Origin: Cyclobacteriaceae bacterium
GTDB taxonomy: Bacteria; Bacteroidota; Bacteroidia; Cytophagales; Cyclobacteriaceae
DNA: 6,573 nt
Reading direction: 5' to 3'
Assembly (NCBI GenBank): GCA_030637245.1
Contig: DAOVVI010000090.1
Span: 1-6,573 of the forward strand
Position numbers and translations under genes: made by a program. The first letter of the stretch is position 1. Every line of letters starts with the position of its first letter. The notes under the pieces were generated by a model. It was not told the DNA's origin. It ran no database searches and saw only the letters and a program-made list of their open reading frames with translations. This document shows, in pieces, positions 1 to 6,163 of the stretch.

Positions 1-405
1 ACTATTTACCTTAATACGCCCGTGATTTCGTTCTACAAATTCCTTGCACAAAATCAATCCAAGGCCGGTACCTTTTTCCTTATTAGTCCCAAAAGTGAAA
101 TGTTTTGCGCTTATATCAAATATCTTTTGTTGATCTTCCTCAGACATACCTACGCCTGTATCTCTTACTCCTACCTCAACAAAATCCTGCCACTTATCTA
201 CCGAAATTGAAATGGCGCCTTCAGGATGGCTAAATTTTATTGCATTTGACACTAAATTCCTGATGATAGTTTTAACTGAATTTATATCTGCAAAAACTAA
301 AATATTTTCATCAAAAAGTATTTCAATCTGTATATTTTTATTTTTTGATGCTTTGGAAAGTAGATGGATATTTTCTCTGATAACTTTAGATAGATTAAAA
401 ATCAC
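1..405 (-). CDS. Sensor histidine kinase ATPase domain; cut by left window edge and probably 5'-truncated
   Basis: The minus strand is open in one frame from base 408 through base 1 and encodes the catalytic ATP-binding (HATPase_c) part of a two-component sensor kinase. Visible motifs in order are the N box NLVSNAIKF (around 258-232), the G1 box DTGVGM (162-145), an F-box-like IFDISAKHF segment and the G2 box GTGLGL (72-55), followed by a typical ...CKEFVERNHGRI helix and strand. The family transfers ATP phosphate to a histidine in an upstream HisKA domain. Here the frame is closed by tandem stops (TGA then TAA, bases 414-409) right before the FNLSKVI linker, so the histidine-bearing helices and any sensor domain are missing. 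The only in-frame start near the 5' end is a GTG at 405-403, with no good ribosome-binding context. A nearby ATG (419-417) is in another frame and stops after five codons. The C-terminal residues lie beyond the window. The domain identity is clear. I infer a decayed or rearranged kinase gene, but a frameshift or an assembly join is also possible. Confidence 0.8.
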   Translation of the reverse strand, partial: MIFNLSKVIRENIHLLSKASKNKNIQIEILFDENILVFADINSVKTIIRNLVSNAIKFSHPEGAISISVDKWQDFVEVGVRDTGVGMSEEDQQKIFDISAKHFTFGTNKEKGTGLGLILCKEFVERNHGRIKVNS

Positions 406-508
406 CGGTTATCAGTCATATTAACAATGAATCCTATCAACTAATTGAACACCAAAAATAAAATTTTAATTGTTAATAAAAACCTTCCCTTTCCTCCTGC
501 GTATTAAC
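406..508. other. Non-coding AT-rich stretch between kinase fragment and greA promoter
   Basis: No coding potential is seen on either strand; all frames are interrupted by stops and none continues the missing kinase domain. On the minus strand there is a TATTTTTG (460-453) that fits the Bacteroidota -7 form TAnnTTTG and points toward the kinase fragment, but no convincing TTTG lies 19-21 bases upstream of it, so I do not call it a promoter. Confidence 0.5.
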
Positions 509-540
509 TTTGGACAATTTATATTATTTATCTAATTTTG
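509..540 (+). promoter_or_regulatory. Bacteroidota-type housekeeping promoter upstream of greA
   Basis: TTTG at 509-512 is followed after exactly 20 bases by TAATTTTG at 533-540. This matches the Bacteroidota sigma-70-type consensus (TTTG, 19-21 bases, TAnnTTTG) at every fixed position. Transcription would start about 5-8 bases downstream, near 545-548, giving greA a leader of roughly 145 bases. A weaker alternative, TTG (607-609) with TAACTTAT (630-637), lies closer to the gene but matches poorly. Confidence 0.65.
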
Positions 541-545
541 TGACT

Positions 546-690
546 CTCATCTGCTTAAATATTATCGATGACCTACCTTTCCTAAGTCATTTAACTTCGT
601 AGCAGATTGTATTTACTTAAAAATTTTAGTAACTTATAAAAAACGGCTTCAGGGATGTGCCGTTCTTTTATTTTATAAACTTTACCAACT
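546..690 (+). promoter_or_regulatory. Structured 5' leader of greA (candidate attenuator / small RNA)
   Basis: The stretch has no open frame of note but contains three successive inverted repeats. The first is two-tiered: an outer stem of ATCTGCT (549-555) with AGCAGAT (601-607), enclosing an inner stem of 567-572 with 586-591. The second pairs TTACT (613-617) with AGTAA (628-632). The third is the terminator-like hairpin at 638-668, listed separately. The arrangement, a strong promoter then hairpins then an intrinsic terminator just before the start codon, resembles the greA leader of E. coli, where early termination yields the GraL RNAs. No sequence similarity to that RNA is claimed. The folding was judged by eye, and AT-rich DNA gives chance stems, so the first two hairpins are tentative. 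Confidence 0.4.
638..674 (+). terminator. Intrinsic-terminator-like hairpin 16-26 bases before greA
   Basis: AACGGC (642-647) pairs with GCCGTT (659-664) across an 11-base loop. After one mismatch the stem is extended by A-T pairs (638-640 with 666-668). The 3' side runs into CTTTTATTTT, a U-rich tail in RNA. It points in the same direction as greA and ends before its ATG at 691. No plus-strand gene precedes it in the window, so it would terminate either the greA leader itself or an unrecognised small RNA. Confidence 0.6.
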
Positions 691-1164
691 ATGTCACAAG
701 TTTCTTATTACACAGAAGAAGGCCTGAAAAAGCTTAAAGATGAACTCAATCATCTTAAAACAACCGGAAGAACAGATATTGCAAAACAAATAGCGGAAGC
801 GCGCGACAAGGGAGATTTGAGTGAAAATGCAGAATATGACGCTGCCAAAGACGCTCAGGGCCTACTGGAATTGAAAATAGCCAAATTAGGAGCAGTAGTT
901 GGAAATGCTCGTGTGATGGATGAAAAAAATATTGACACATCAAAGGTGTCTGTGCTTTCAAAAGTCAAAATCAAAAACAAAAAAAATGACGCTTCCATGA
1001 CTTATACGTTGGTTTCTGAAGAAGAAGCTGATTTAAAATCTGGTAAGATTTCTGTGAAATCTCCAATAGGAAAAGGATTGCTAGGCAAAAAGGTAGGAGA
1101 CATTACCCAAATCCAGGTTCCCGCCGGAAAAGTTGAGTTTGAAATTCAAGATATCTCCATATAA
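691..1164 (+). CDS. greA: Transcription elongation factor GreA
   Basis: GreA binds the secondary channel of RNA polymerase and stimulates cleavage of backtracked nascent RNA, rescuing stalled complexes. The 157-residue product has the normal family length. The N-terminal antiparallel coiled coil spans about residues 8-75. At its tip is GDLSENAEYDAAK (41-53), with D42 and E45 matching the acidic residues that help place the catalytic metal. The FKBP-like C-terminal domain carries SPIGKGLLGKKVGD (124-137), the usual GreA signature. The start at 691 gives the canonical N terminus (M-x3-YYTEEGLKKLKDEL); no Shine-Dalgarno sequence is present, as expected in Bacteroidota. A promoter and a terminator-like hairpin lie in its leader, so expression may be attenuated. 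The stop codon is immediately followed by the ATG of the HIT gene, which makes a two-gene operon likely. Confidence 0.97.
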   Translation: MSQVSYYTEEGLKKLKDELNHLKTTGRTDIAKQIAEARDKGDLSENAEYDAAKDAQGLLELKIAKLGAVVGNARVMDEKNIDTSKVSVLSKVKIKNKKNDASMTYTLVSEEEADLKSGKISVKSPIGKGLLGKKVGDITQIQVPAGKVEFEIQDISI

Positions 1165-1566
1165 ATGAGCAGCATATTTACTAAAATCATCGAAAGGCAA
1201 ATCCCTGCACACATCGTCGCAGAAGATAGTGAAAATATTGCCTTTTTAGATATCAATCCTCTTTCGACAGGTCACACTCTGGTAATCCCTAAAAAGGAGG
1301 TGGATTACCTGTTTGATCTTGAAGATGAAATTTATACTTCGCTTAACCTTTTTGCCAAAAAGGTGGCCATTGCCATAAAAAAAGTGACTGGCAAAAGAAT
1401 TGGCACTGCCGTGATTGGCATTGAAGTGCCTCACGCTCATATTCATCTTATTCCTTTTATTCAAATGTCGGAACTGAATTTTGCAAATCCGAAATTGAGA
1501 CTTTCAAGTGAGGAACTGGCAGATACTGCTTCTAAAATAAAGGAGGTTTTTTCACACAAATCATAA
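1165..1566 (+). CDS. HIT family nucleotide-binding protein (Hint-like hydrolase)
   Basis: This 133-residue protein belongs to the histidine triad superfamily, small cytoplasmic dimers that bind purine nucleotides and hydrolyse nucleoside phosphoramidates or related AMP esters. The defining triad is H90-A-H92-I-H94-L-I within PHAHIHLIP near the C-terminal half. The N-terminal SIFTKIIERQIPAHIV and the FLDINPLSTGHTLVIPK segment (28-43) are typical of the Hint branch, where the middle of the protein forms the nucleotide pocket. The gene begins directly after the greA stop with zero intervening bases, so it is probably co-transcribed and translated by reinitiation or coupling. The exact substrate cannot be read from the sequence; adenosine phosphoramidase activity is the family default, not something shown here. 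The length and motif are intact. Confidence 0.93.
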   Translation: MSSIFTKIIERQIPAHIVAEDSENIAFLDINPLSTGHTLVIPKKEVDYLFDLEDEIYTSLNLFAKKVAIAIKKVTGKRIGTAVIGIEVPHAHIHLIPFIQMSELNFANPKLRLSSEELADTASKIKEVFSHKS

Positions 1567-1685
1567 CCCTGCCAATTTCATAGAAAAATAGTGCTTTTTT
1601 GTTGCTGCTATTAGATTTGGCACATTGAGGATCTTGCTTGTTTCTTTTACCTTTTAGCTTTTAGCTCTCACTTTTCACATTTTCC
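1567..1685. other. Convergent intergenic gap between HIT gene and ruvC
   Basis: Non-coding. TGCCAA (1570-1575) can pair with TTGGCA (1617-1622), and AATAG (1587-1591) with CTATT (1608-1612) inside it, forming a weak nested stem with a T6 run in the loop. This could help end transcription from both sides, but it is not a classical GC-rich terminator with a U tail. From about 1630 onward the plus strand is almost all pyrimidine and includes a tandem heptamer. Confidence 0.4.
1652..1665 (+). repeat. Tandem heptamer TTTTAGC x2 in pyrimidine-rich tract
   Basis: Two exact head-to-tail copies of TTTTAGC (1652-1658 and 1659-1665) sit in a C/T-rich run that continues with TCTCACTTTTCACATTTTCC, itself showing an imperfect 7-base rhythm. 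The copy number is too small to prove function, but such short 7-base-period repeats do occur in intergenic regions of Bacteroidota. Confidence 0.45.
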
Positions 1686-2249
1686 TTACTTCAATCTACC
1701 GGGGTTGTCTCTGACAAATGATTTCCAGCTCTTGTTCTTTATTGATTTTGAGTTGGCATTGTAGTGATGGCATAGGGCCACTGCCAGGGCATCCGTTGCA
1801 TCAAAAAGCTTTGGATCTTCATCAAATTTTAAAATAGACTTCAGCATACTCGCTACCTGCTCTTTGGACGCATTTCCATTACCGGTTACGGATTGCTTTA
1901 CTTTTTTGGGCGCATACTCTGTTATTGGAATTTCTTTGGATAACGCAGCAGCCATAGCCACTCCCTGGGCTCTGCCAAGTTTGAGCATTGATTGTACATT
2001 TTTTCCATAAAAAGGCGCTTCAAGAGCCACTTCATCCGGGCTGAAATCTTCAATAATACCAATTACCCTTTCAAATATCTTTTTAAGCTTGAGCTCGTGC
2101 GTTGTATATCGGGAAAGATGAATAACTCCATATTGGATAATATTTAATTTATTGCCTTTCACCAATAGTACACCGTACCCCATGACGCTCGTGCCGGGGT
2201 CCATTCCCAGAATGATCTTTTCATTGTGGATATTTGTTGGCGTATTCAT
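1686..2249 (-). CDS. ruvC: Crossover junction endodeoxyribonuclease RuvC
   Basis: RuvC is the dimeric RNase H-fold nuclease that resolves Holliday junctions by paired nicks, working with the RuvAB branch-migration motor in homologous recombination and repair. The 187-residue product carries all four catalytic acids in their usual context: D17 in ILGMDPGT, E77 in ALEAPFYGKN, and D150 and D153 in FDATDALAVALCHH. The conserved GRAQG (92-96), EYAPKKVKQSVTGNGNASKEQV region (111-132) and SML helix are also present. The length is close to the family norm, with a slightly longer N-terminal lead (about ten residues) than E. coli RuvC, so a start a few codons downstream cannot be excluded, though ATG at 2249 is the clear choice. 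It stands alone here without ruvA or ruvB, convergent with the HIT gene and divergent from the glycosyltransferase operon, from which it is separated by 64 bases. Confidence 0.97.
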   Translation of the reverse strand: MNTPTNIHNEKIILGMDPGTSVMGYGVLLVKGNKLNIIQYGVIHLSRYTTHELKLKKIFERVIGIIEDFSPDEVALEAPFYGKNVQSMLKLGRAQGVAMAAALSKEIPITEYAPKKVKQSVTGNGNASKEQVASMLKSILKFDEDPKLFDATDALAVALCHHYNANSKSIKNKSWKSFVRDNPGRLK

Positions 2250-2278
2250 AAAGATTAAATATTAAGGAGACAAAGTTC

Positions 2279-2288
2279 TCAAATTTGA
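2279..2288. repeat. 10-bp perfect palindrome in ruvC / glycosyltransferase divergent region
   Basis: TCAAATTTGA reads the same on both strands and lies near the middle of the 64-base gap from which ruvC and the five-gene operon diverge. It overlaps a second palindrome, TTGATCAA (2285-2292). It presents a TTTG on each strand, but no matching TAnnTTTG sits at the right distance on either side; the closest element on the plus strand is TAATTTCG (2300-2307). An operator role is possible but unproven. Confidence 0.35.
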
Positions 2289-2313
2289 TCAATCATCTAT
2301 AATTTCGCACCCA

Positions 2314-3450
2314 ATGTTGCTATATTTTTTCATAATCTTTTCAATTTATTATTTCTTCATGCTGTTAATTTACTATGGCTGGGAAAAAATAAGTATTCCG
2401 CTTGAAGATAATAATTCTAAAGATTCGTCTTTTGTTTCCGTAATAATCGCTGTGAGAAACGAAGAAAAGAACCTTCCAAAACTCATGAAGTGTCTTTCAA
2501 GTCAATCCTACCCCAAAGATCAATTTGAAGTAATTCTTGTTGATGATCATTCCGAAGACAATACTGTGAGCATTATAAAAGATGCCAATTCTCAGGGCAT
2601 GGAAAATGTACGACTTTTGAAAACCAATTATAAAAGTGAGATGAATATTTCTCCTAAAAAATCAGCTTTAATAGATGGCCTTGATGCATCAGAAGGTGAT
2701 ATCATCGTGATGACAGACGGTGACTGTTGGTTTGGTGAAGATTGGATCAATTCAATGGCAACAGCTTTTTACAATGAAAAAACCATGTTTGTTGCCGGGC
2801 CTGTAGCACTCAGGGGAAGCGAAAGTTTGTTATCTAAAATCCAGGCACTTGAATTTTCAAGTCTTATTGGAACCGGGGGCGCTTTAATCGAACTTAATTA
2901 CCCACTAATGTGTAATGGCGCAAATCTTGCTTTTCGAAAAAAAGCTTTTTATAAAGTAAATGGTTATAAAGGATTTGAGGATAATTCTTCAGGTGATGAT
3001 GTATTCCTAATGCAAAAAATACACACTTTATACAAGAATTCAATAGCCTTTCAAAAAGACCAACGCGCCATAGTTTACACTTCCCCTCAACCAACAGTAT
3101 CAGATTTAATACAACAAAGAAAACGATGGGCATCGAAATGGAACAAATATTTGCCTCCCTTAAGCTGGTCATTGCCCGTTTTTCTTTTTGTTCATTATGT
3201 TTCCTTTCTTATCGGTATTATTGCGATTTTTCTAATACCTCAAATGATATGGAAAGTAGGTCTATTAATTCTAATTAAAATTATTCTTGACTATTTTGTA
3301 TTGAAGAAGGTAATGGTTTTTTGCAAATTACAATTTGAATTTTGGATCTTTTTATTGAGTGAGTTTCTTTACCCAATTTATACCTTATTCATTGGAATTT
3401 CAGTACATTTTGGGAATTATAAATGGAAAGGAAGATTGCATAAAATTTGA
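2314..3450 (+). CDS. Membrane-bound family 2 glycosyltransferase
   Basis: This is an inverting GT-A glycosyltransferase of 378 residues that transfers a sugar from a nucleotide donor at the inner face of the cytoplasmic membrane. An N-terminal hydrophobic segment (about 1-22) is followed by the catalytic domain: VSVIIAVRNEEKNL (41-54), the donor-binding VDDHS (76-80), the DxD metal motif as TDGDCW (134-139), an acidic GDDV (227-230) in the acceptor/base region, and QRKRW (268-272), which fits the QxxRW motif of processive polysaccharide synthases. Three hydrophobic segments follow at about 284-308, 312-331 and 342-365. This layout resembles chitin, hyaluronan and PgaC/IcaA-like synthases, but donor and product cannot be assigned from the sequence, and many Bacteroidota lipid or exopolysaccharide transferases share it. 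It is the first gene of the operon, three bases upstream of the small winged-helix gene, and its start leaves room for only a short leader. Confidence 0.9.
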   Translation: MLLYFFIIFSIYYFFMLLIYYGWEKISIPLEDNNSKDSSFVSVIIAVRNEEKNLPKLMKCLSSQSYPKDQFEVILVDDHSEDNTVSIIKDANSQGMENVRLLKTNYKSEMNISPKKSALIDGLDASEGDIIVMTDGDCWFGEDWINSMATAFYNEKTMFVAGPVALRGSESLLSKIQALEFSSLIGTGGALIELNYPLMCNGANLAFRKKAFYKVNGYKGFEDNSSGDDVFLMQKIHTLYKNSIAFQKDQRAIVYTSPQPTVSDLIQQRKRWASKWNKYLPPLSWSLPVFLFVHYVSFLIGIIAIFLIPQMIWKVGLLILIKIILDYFVLKKVMVFCKLQFEFWIFLLSEFLYPIYTLFIGISVHFGNYKWKGRLHKI

Positions 3451-3453
3451 AAA

Positions 3454-3711
3454 ATGACTAATGCCGAATTTGACGTACTTGATGAGTTATACTTTCTCCT
3501 ATCTTATAAAGATCTGGCCAAAACCCTGGATATGAATGACGAAGTATTAAAATCCACACTGGGGAATTTGCTTAAAAAAGGCTGGGTAAAATGCTATATA
3601 TCACCAACTGAGGAAATTGAGTTCGATATCATAAAATTTAAAAAGGTATATTGGAATTATCACTATCTTGCCACCAAAGCAGGGCTTCTGGCACATAATA
3701 GCAACTTTTAA
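3454..3711 (+). CDS. Small winged-helix-like protein of unknown function
   Basis: The product has 85 residues and I do not recognise a named family. Residues about 5-44 read as a helix-turn-helix fold: an LLSYKDLAKTLDM helix-turn (15-27) followed by a recognition-like helix EVLKSTLGNLLKKGWV (30-45). A short beta-wing with acidic turns (KCYISPTEEIEFD) comes next, then an aromatic tail KVYWNYHYLATKAGLLAHNS. The LLKKGWVKC segment is typical of the helix-to-wing transition in MarR- or DprA-like winged helices. No membrane segment, signal peptide or metal site is visible. It is sandwiched between the glycosyltransferase (3-base gap) and the permease (stop and start share one base), so it is surely part of the operon. 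It may be a local regulator or a protein-interaction module; DNA binding is inference from the fold only. Confidence 0.75.
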   Translation: MTNAEFDVLDELYFLLSYKDLAKTLDMNDEVLKSTLGNLLKKGWVKCYISPTEEIEFDIIKFKKVYWNYHYLATKAGLLAHNSNF

Positions 3712-4937
3712 TGAGCAATTTTACTGAGGACTTTAAACCCCCAGGTTATTATACACGGAAAAGACTTAAAAGAAATAAACCGGCCATATTAGGTTTATTT
3801 ATCATAATTGGCTCATTAATTATTTCTCTTTTGGGTTATTTGATCATGCCGGACAATACGCCGGATGCAAACGATGGAGCAGTGCAAATACAAAAACAAC
3901 CTCCTGGATTCGAGGTCGCTTTTTTAAAAATCAGAAAAAACAGAATCATTGAGAAAAGTAATTTATTTCAAAAAACGATTTATGGACAGGAAAGCGAGTA
4001 TATGATCGTGCCGATAAAAGAATATGAAATTAACGGGCATTTTGTAAAGGTGAAAATATTTGGGAAAGATGACTACGTTAAGGAATACAGTCTGTTGGAC
4101 GTGGTAAAACCATTGAACTTTGGCACAACAGAGTTTAGTTCTGACCAGAAAAGTGAAACTGAATATAGCTTTACAACTATTGACGGTAAAAAAGAGACGA
4201 TTTCCAGGCAGGAGCTGGTGGATGAGTTTCATGCAAATAATATAGTAAACAGAACATATTGGCTTGGTACGGACAAAATGGGAAGAGATATGCTAAGCAG
4301 ACTTCTTTTCGGTACCAGAATATCACTTTCAATTGGCTTTATTTCTGTCTTGATTTCCATGATTTTGGGGATGTCATTAGGGTCGTTGGCCGGCTTCTTT
4401 GGTGGCAGGATTGATATGTTCATCCTTTGGTTTCTATCTGTTATCTGGTCAATCCCCGGAATTATATTAGTTATTTCCATAAGTATGGCCTTGCAAAGCC
4501 GTGGAGTATGGGTAGCTTTTGTGGCCGTTGGCCTCACAATGTGGGTAGAAGTTGCCCGGGTAATGCGCGGACAAATTATGACTATTAAGGAAAAACTATA
4601 TGTAGAAGCAGCAAGAGCATTTGGCATTAAAAACTTCAGGATCGTATTTGTGCATATCTTACCCAATATTGCCGGCCCATTGATTGTAATTGCTACAGCT
4701 AATTTTGCTGCTGCCATATTGTTGGAAGCGGGGTTGAGCTTCCTTGGTTTGGGTGTTCAGCCTCCTACTCCGTCCTGGGGAGTTATGATATATGAAGGCT
4801 TCCAGGCCATCGGAACAAAAAATAGTTTGCATCTGATCCTATTTCCCGGTCTGGCAATTTGTATTTTAGTGTTGTCATTCAATTTATTAGGTAATGGGCT
4901 ACGTGACGCCTATGATCCTAAAACAATTTTAGACTAA
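3711..4937 (+). CDS. DppC/OppC-type ABC transporter permease with enlarged extracytoplasmic loop
   Basis: This is an inner-membrane permease subunit of the peptide/nickel ABC importer family. The N terminus RKRLKRNKPAILGLF leads into TM1 (about 24-46). The family signature WLGTDKMGRDMLSRLLFG (184-201) precedes five further hydrophobic segments (about 203-230, 235-260, 266-283, 317-345, 374-396). The cytoplasmic EAA loop EAARAFGIKNFRIVFVHILPN (299-319), which docks onto the ATPase, is intact, as are the LEAGLSFLGLGVQPPTPSWG stretch (338-357) and the C-terminal NLLGNGLRDAYDP. At 408 residues it is about 100 longer than the usual DppC of around 300. The extra length lies between TM1 and the signature (47-183), a hydrophilic, beta-rich region predicted outside the membrane. 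No DppB partner, ATPase or binding protein is in the window. It overlaps both neighbours by one base. Substrate unknown; peptides are the family default. Confidence 0.93.
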   Translation: MSNFTEDFKPPGYYTRKRLKRNKPAILGLFIIIGSLIISLLGYLIMPDNTPDANDGAVQIQKQPPGFEVAFLKIRKNRIIEKSNLFQKTIYGQESEYMIVPIKEYEINGHFVKVKIFGKDDYVKEYSLLDVVKPLNFGTTEFSSDQKSETEYSFTTIDGKKETISRQELVDEFHANNIVNRTYWLGTDKMGRDMLSRLLFGTRISLSIGFISVLISMILGMSLGSLAGFFGGRIDMFILWFLSVIWSIPGIILVISISMALQSRGVWVAFVAVGLTMWVEVARVMRGQIMTIKEKLYVEAARAFGIKNFRIVFVHILPNIAGPLIVIATANFAAAILLEAGLSFLGLGVQPPTPSWGVMIYEGFQAIGTKNSLHLILFPGLAICILVLSFNLLGNGLRDAYDPKTILD

Positions 4938-6163
4938 TGATGAACGGCGAAGCATTAAAAGCCAAATACGATTTAATAGAATTAGAGCTTAACTCACTGC
5001 TCGAAGTCACTCAGGCGATCAATGATAACCTGCCGGAAGAATCATTGTATAAAATTTATGGTTTTACAGTAAGGGCCAATCTCAACATACAAAAACTTGC
5101 TCTTTATGTGTTGGACGATCATTGGGAATGCAAAGTAAATTTTGGAACATCTGTACCCTTTCACGAGCAATCATTTGATAAATCGTTTTTATCCTATAAA
5201 AAAATTAAGCCCATAAAATTTATTGATAATTCTCCATTTAACGAATTTCAGGTAATTGTACCGATAGCACATAAAGACAAAAAACTGGCTTTTGTATTTA
5301 TCAGCGGGTATGATAAAGAAAATGGTGAAGAAATCAATACCAATTTTATACAGGCATTAAGTAATATAATCATTGTTGCTATTGAAAATAAAAAACTGGC
5401 CCGAAAGCAAGTCGAACAAGAAATGATCCGAAGGGAATTGGAAATTGCCGGCAATGTTCAGAAATTTTTATTCCCTAAAAATCTTCCCTATGACGAAGTA
5501 GTAAAAGTTTCCGCCTTCTATCAACCTCATCATAGTATTGGCGGGGATTATTATGATTTTATAGAAATAAGTAAGAACCAGATTTTATTTTGTATTGCCG
5601 ACGTTTCGGGAAAAGGAATTCCGGCGGCTTTGCTAATGTCAAATTTTCAGGCATCGTTGCGAACGCTTTCGAGGCAGACCACCCTTTTACAGGAAATCAT
5701 CACTGAGCTTAACTACCTTGTGATGTCAAATGCCGAAGGACAACATTTCATCACCTTTTTTGTTGCTATTTATGATAAAAAAAATCAAAGATTGAAGTAT
5801 GTAAATTCAGGACATAATCCACCAATATTGGTGAGGAATAAAAAAGACATTGAATTTCTGAGCGAGGGATCAACAGTCCTTGGCGCATTTCAAGAGCTCC
5901 CATTTTTAAATGTTGGAATAATCGAAAATTTAGATGAATTTTTGTTTTGTGGTTTTACGGATGGTTTAACTGAAATCACAAATTCCAAGGGAGAAGAATT
6001 TGGTGAATTGGAAATACTCGAAGTCGTTAAGAAAAACATAAATCAGGAACCCAACGAATTGAATTCATTGATTATAAATACGATGGAGAAATTTAAGGGG
6101 AAAAATAATTTTAAAGATGATATTACACTTTTTACCTGCAGGGTTGATTCCAACAACTTGTAA
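4937..6163 (+). CDS. GAF-PP2C (RsbU/SpoIIE-like) serine phosphatase
   Basis: This is a cytoplasmic metal-dependent serine/threonine phosphatase of the SpoIIE/RsbU group, which typically dephosphorylates an anti-sigma-factor antagonist or a similar STAS protein. The 408 residues comprise a helical start with a GAF-like sensor domain (about 10-150), a coiled linker ending in RRELEIAGNVQKFLFPKNLP (165-184), the usual signalling helix of this family, and the PP2C domain. Metal-binding acids are visible at GGDYYDF (202-208, D204), ADVSGKGIPA (221-230, D222), TDGLTE (341-346, D342) and DDIT (394-397). GHNPP (292-296) is also conserved, so the enzyme should be active. No anti-sigma kinase, STAS protein or sigma factor is encoded nearby, so the target is unknown. 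Two ATGs are adjacent; the first shares its A with the permease stop codon and fits the coupling seen across this operon. The GAF call rests on fold-like pattern and position rather than a strict motif. Confidence 0.92.
   Translation: MMNGEALKAKYDLIELELNSLLEVTQAINDNLPEESLYKIYGFTVRANLNIQKLALYVLDDHWECKVNFGTSVPFHEQSFDKSFLSYKKIKPIKFIDNSPFNEFQVIVPIAHKDKKLAFVFISGYDKENGEEINTNFIQALSNIIIVAIENKKLARKQVEQEMIRRELEIAGNVQKFLFPKNLPYDEVVKVSAFYQPHHSIGGDYYDFIEISKNQILFCIADVSGKGIPAALLMSNFQASLRTLSRQTTLLQEIITELNYLVMSNAEGQHFITFFVAIYDKKNQRLKYVNSGHNPPILVRNKKDIEFLSEGSTVLGAFQELPFLNVGIIENLDEFLFCGFTDGLTEITNSKGEEFGELEILEVVKKNINQEPNELNSLIINTMEKFKGKNNFKDDITLFTCRVDSNNL

Noticed and set aside
22..424. Two plus-strand open frames of 62 and 70 codons
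   Set aside because: They are antisense to the well-conserved histidine kinase ATPase motifs on the minus strand and show no recognisable protein features.
453..460. Minus-strand TATTTTTG as a promoter for the kinase fragment
   Set aside because: It fits the -7 form, but no TTTG or TTG is found at the required distance, and AT-rich DNA yields such octamers by chance.
1294..1547. Two perfect AAGGAGGT Shine-Dalgarno-like sites (1294-1301 and 1540-1547) within the HIT gene
   Set aside because: Neither is followed by a plausible start and open frame, and Bacteroidota rarely use such sites; they encode ordinary residues of the HIT protein.
1570..1622. Nested stem after the HIT gene as an intrinsic terminator
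   Set aside because: The stems are short and AT-rich, the T run is in the loop rather than after the hairpin, and the outer stem is widely separated; recorded only as weak structure in the gap.
2284..2307. TTTG (2284-2287) with TAATTTCG (2300-2307) as the operon promoter
   Set aside because: The spacing is 12 bases instead of about 20 and the second element has a mismatch, so I cannot support it as a promoter.
4229..4717. 162-codon minus-strand open frame
   Set aside because: It lies opposite the transmembrane and EAA-loop part of the ABC permease, whose motifs are clear; the antisense product has no recognisable domain.
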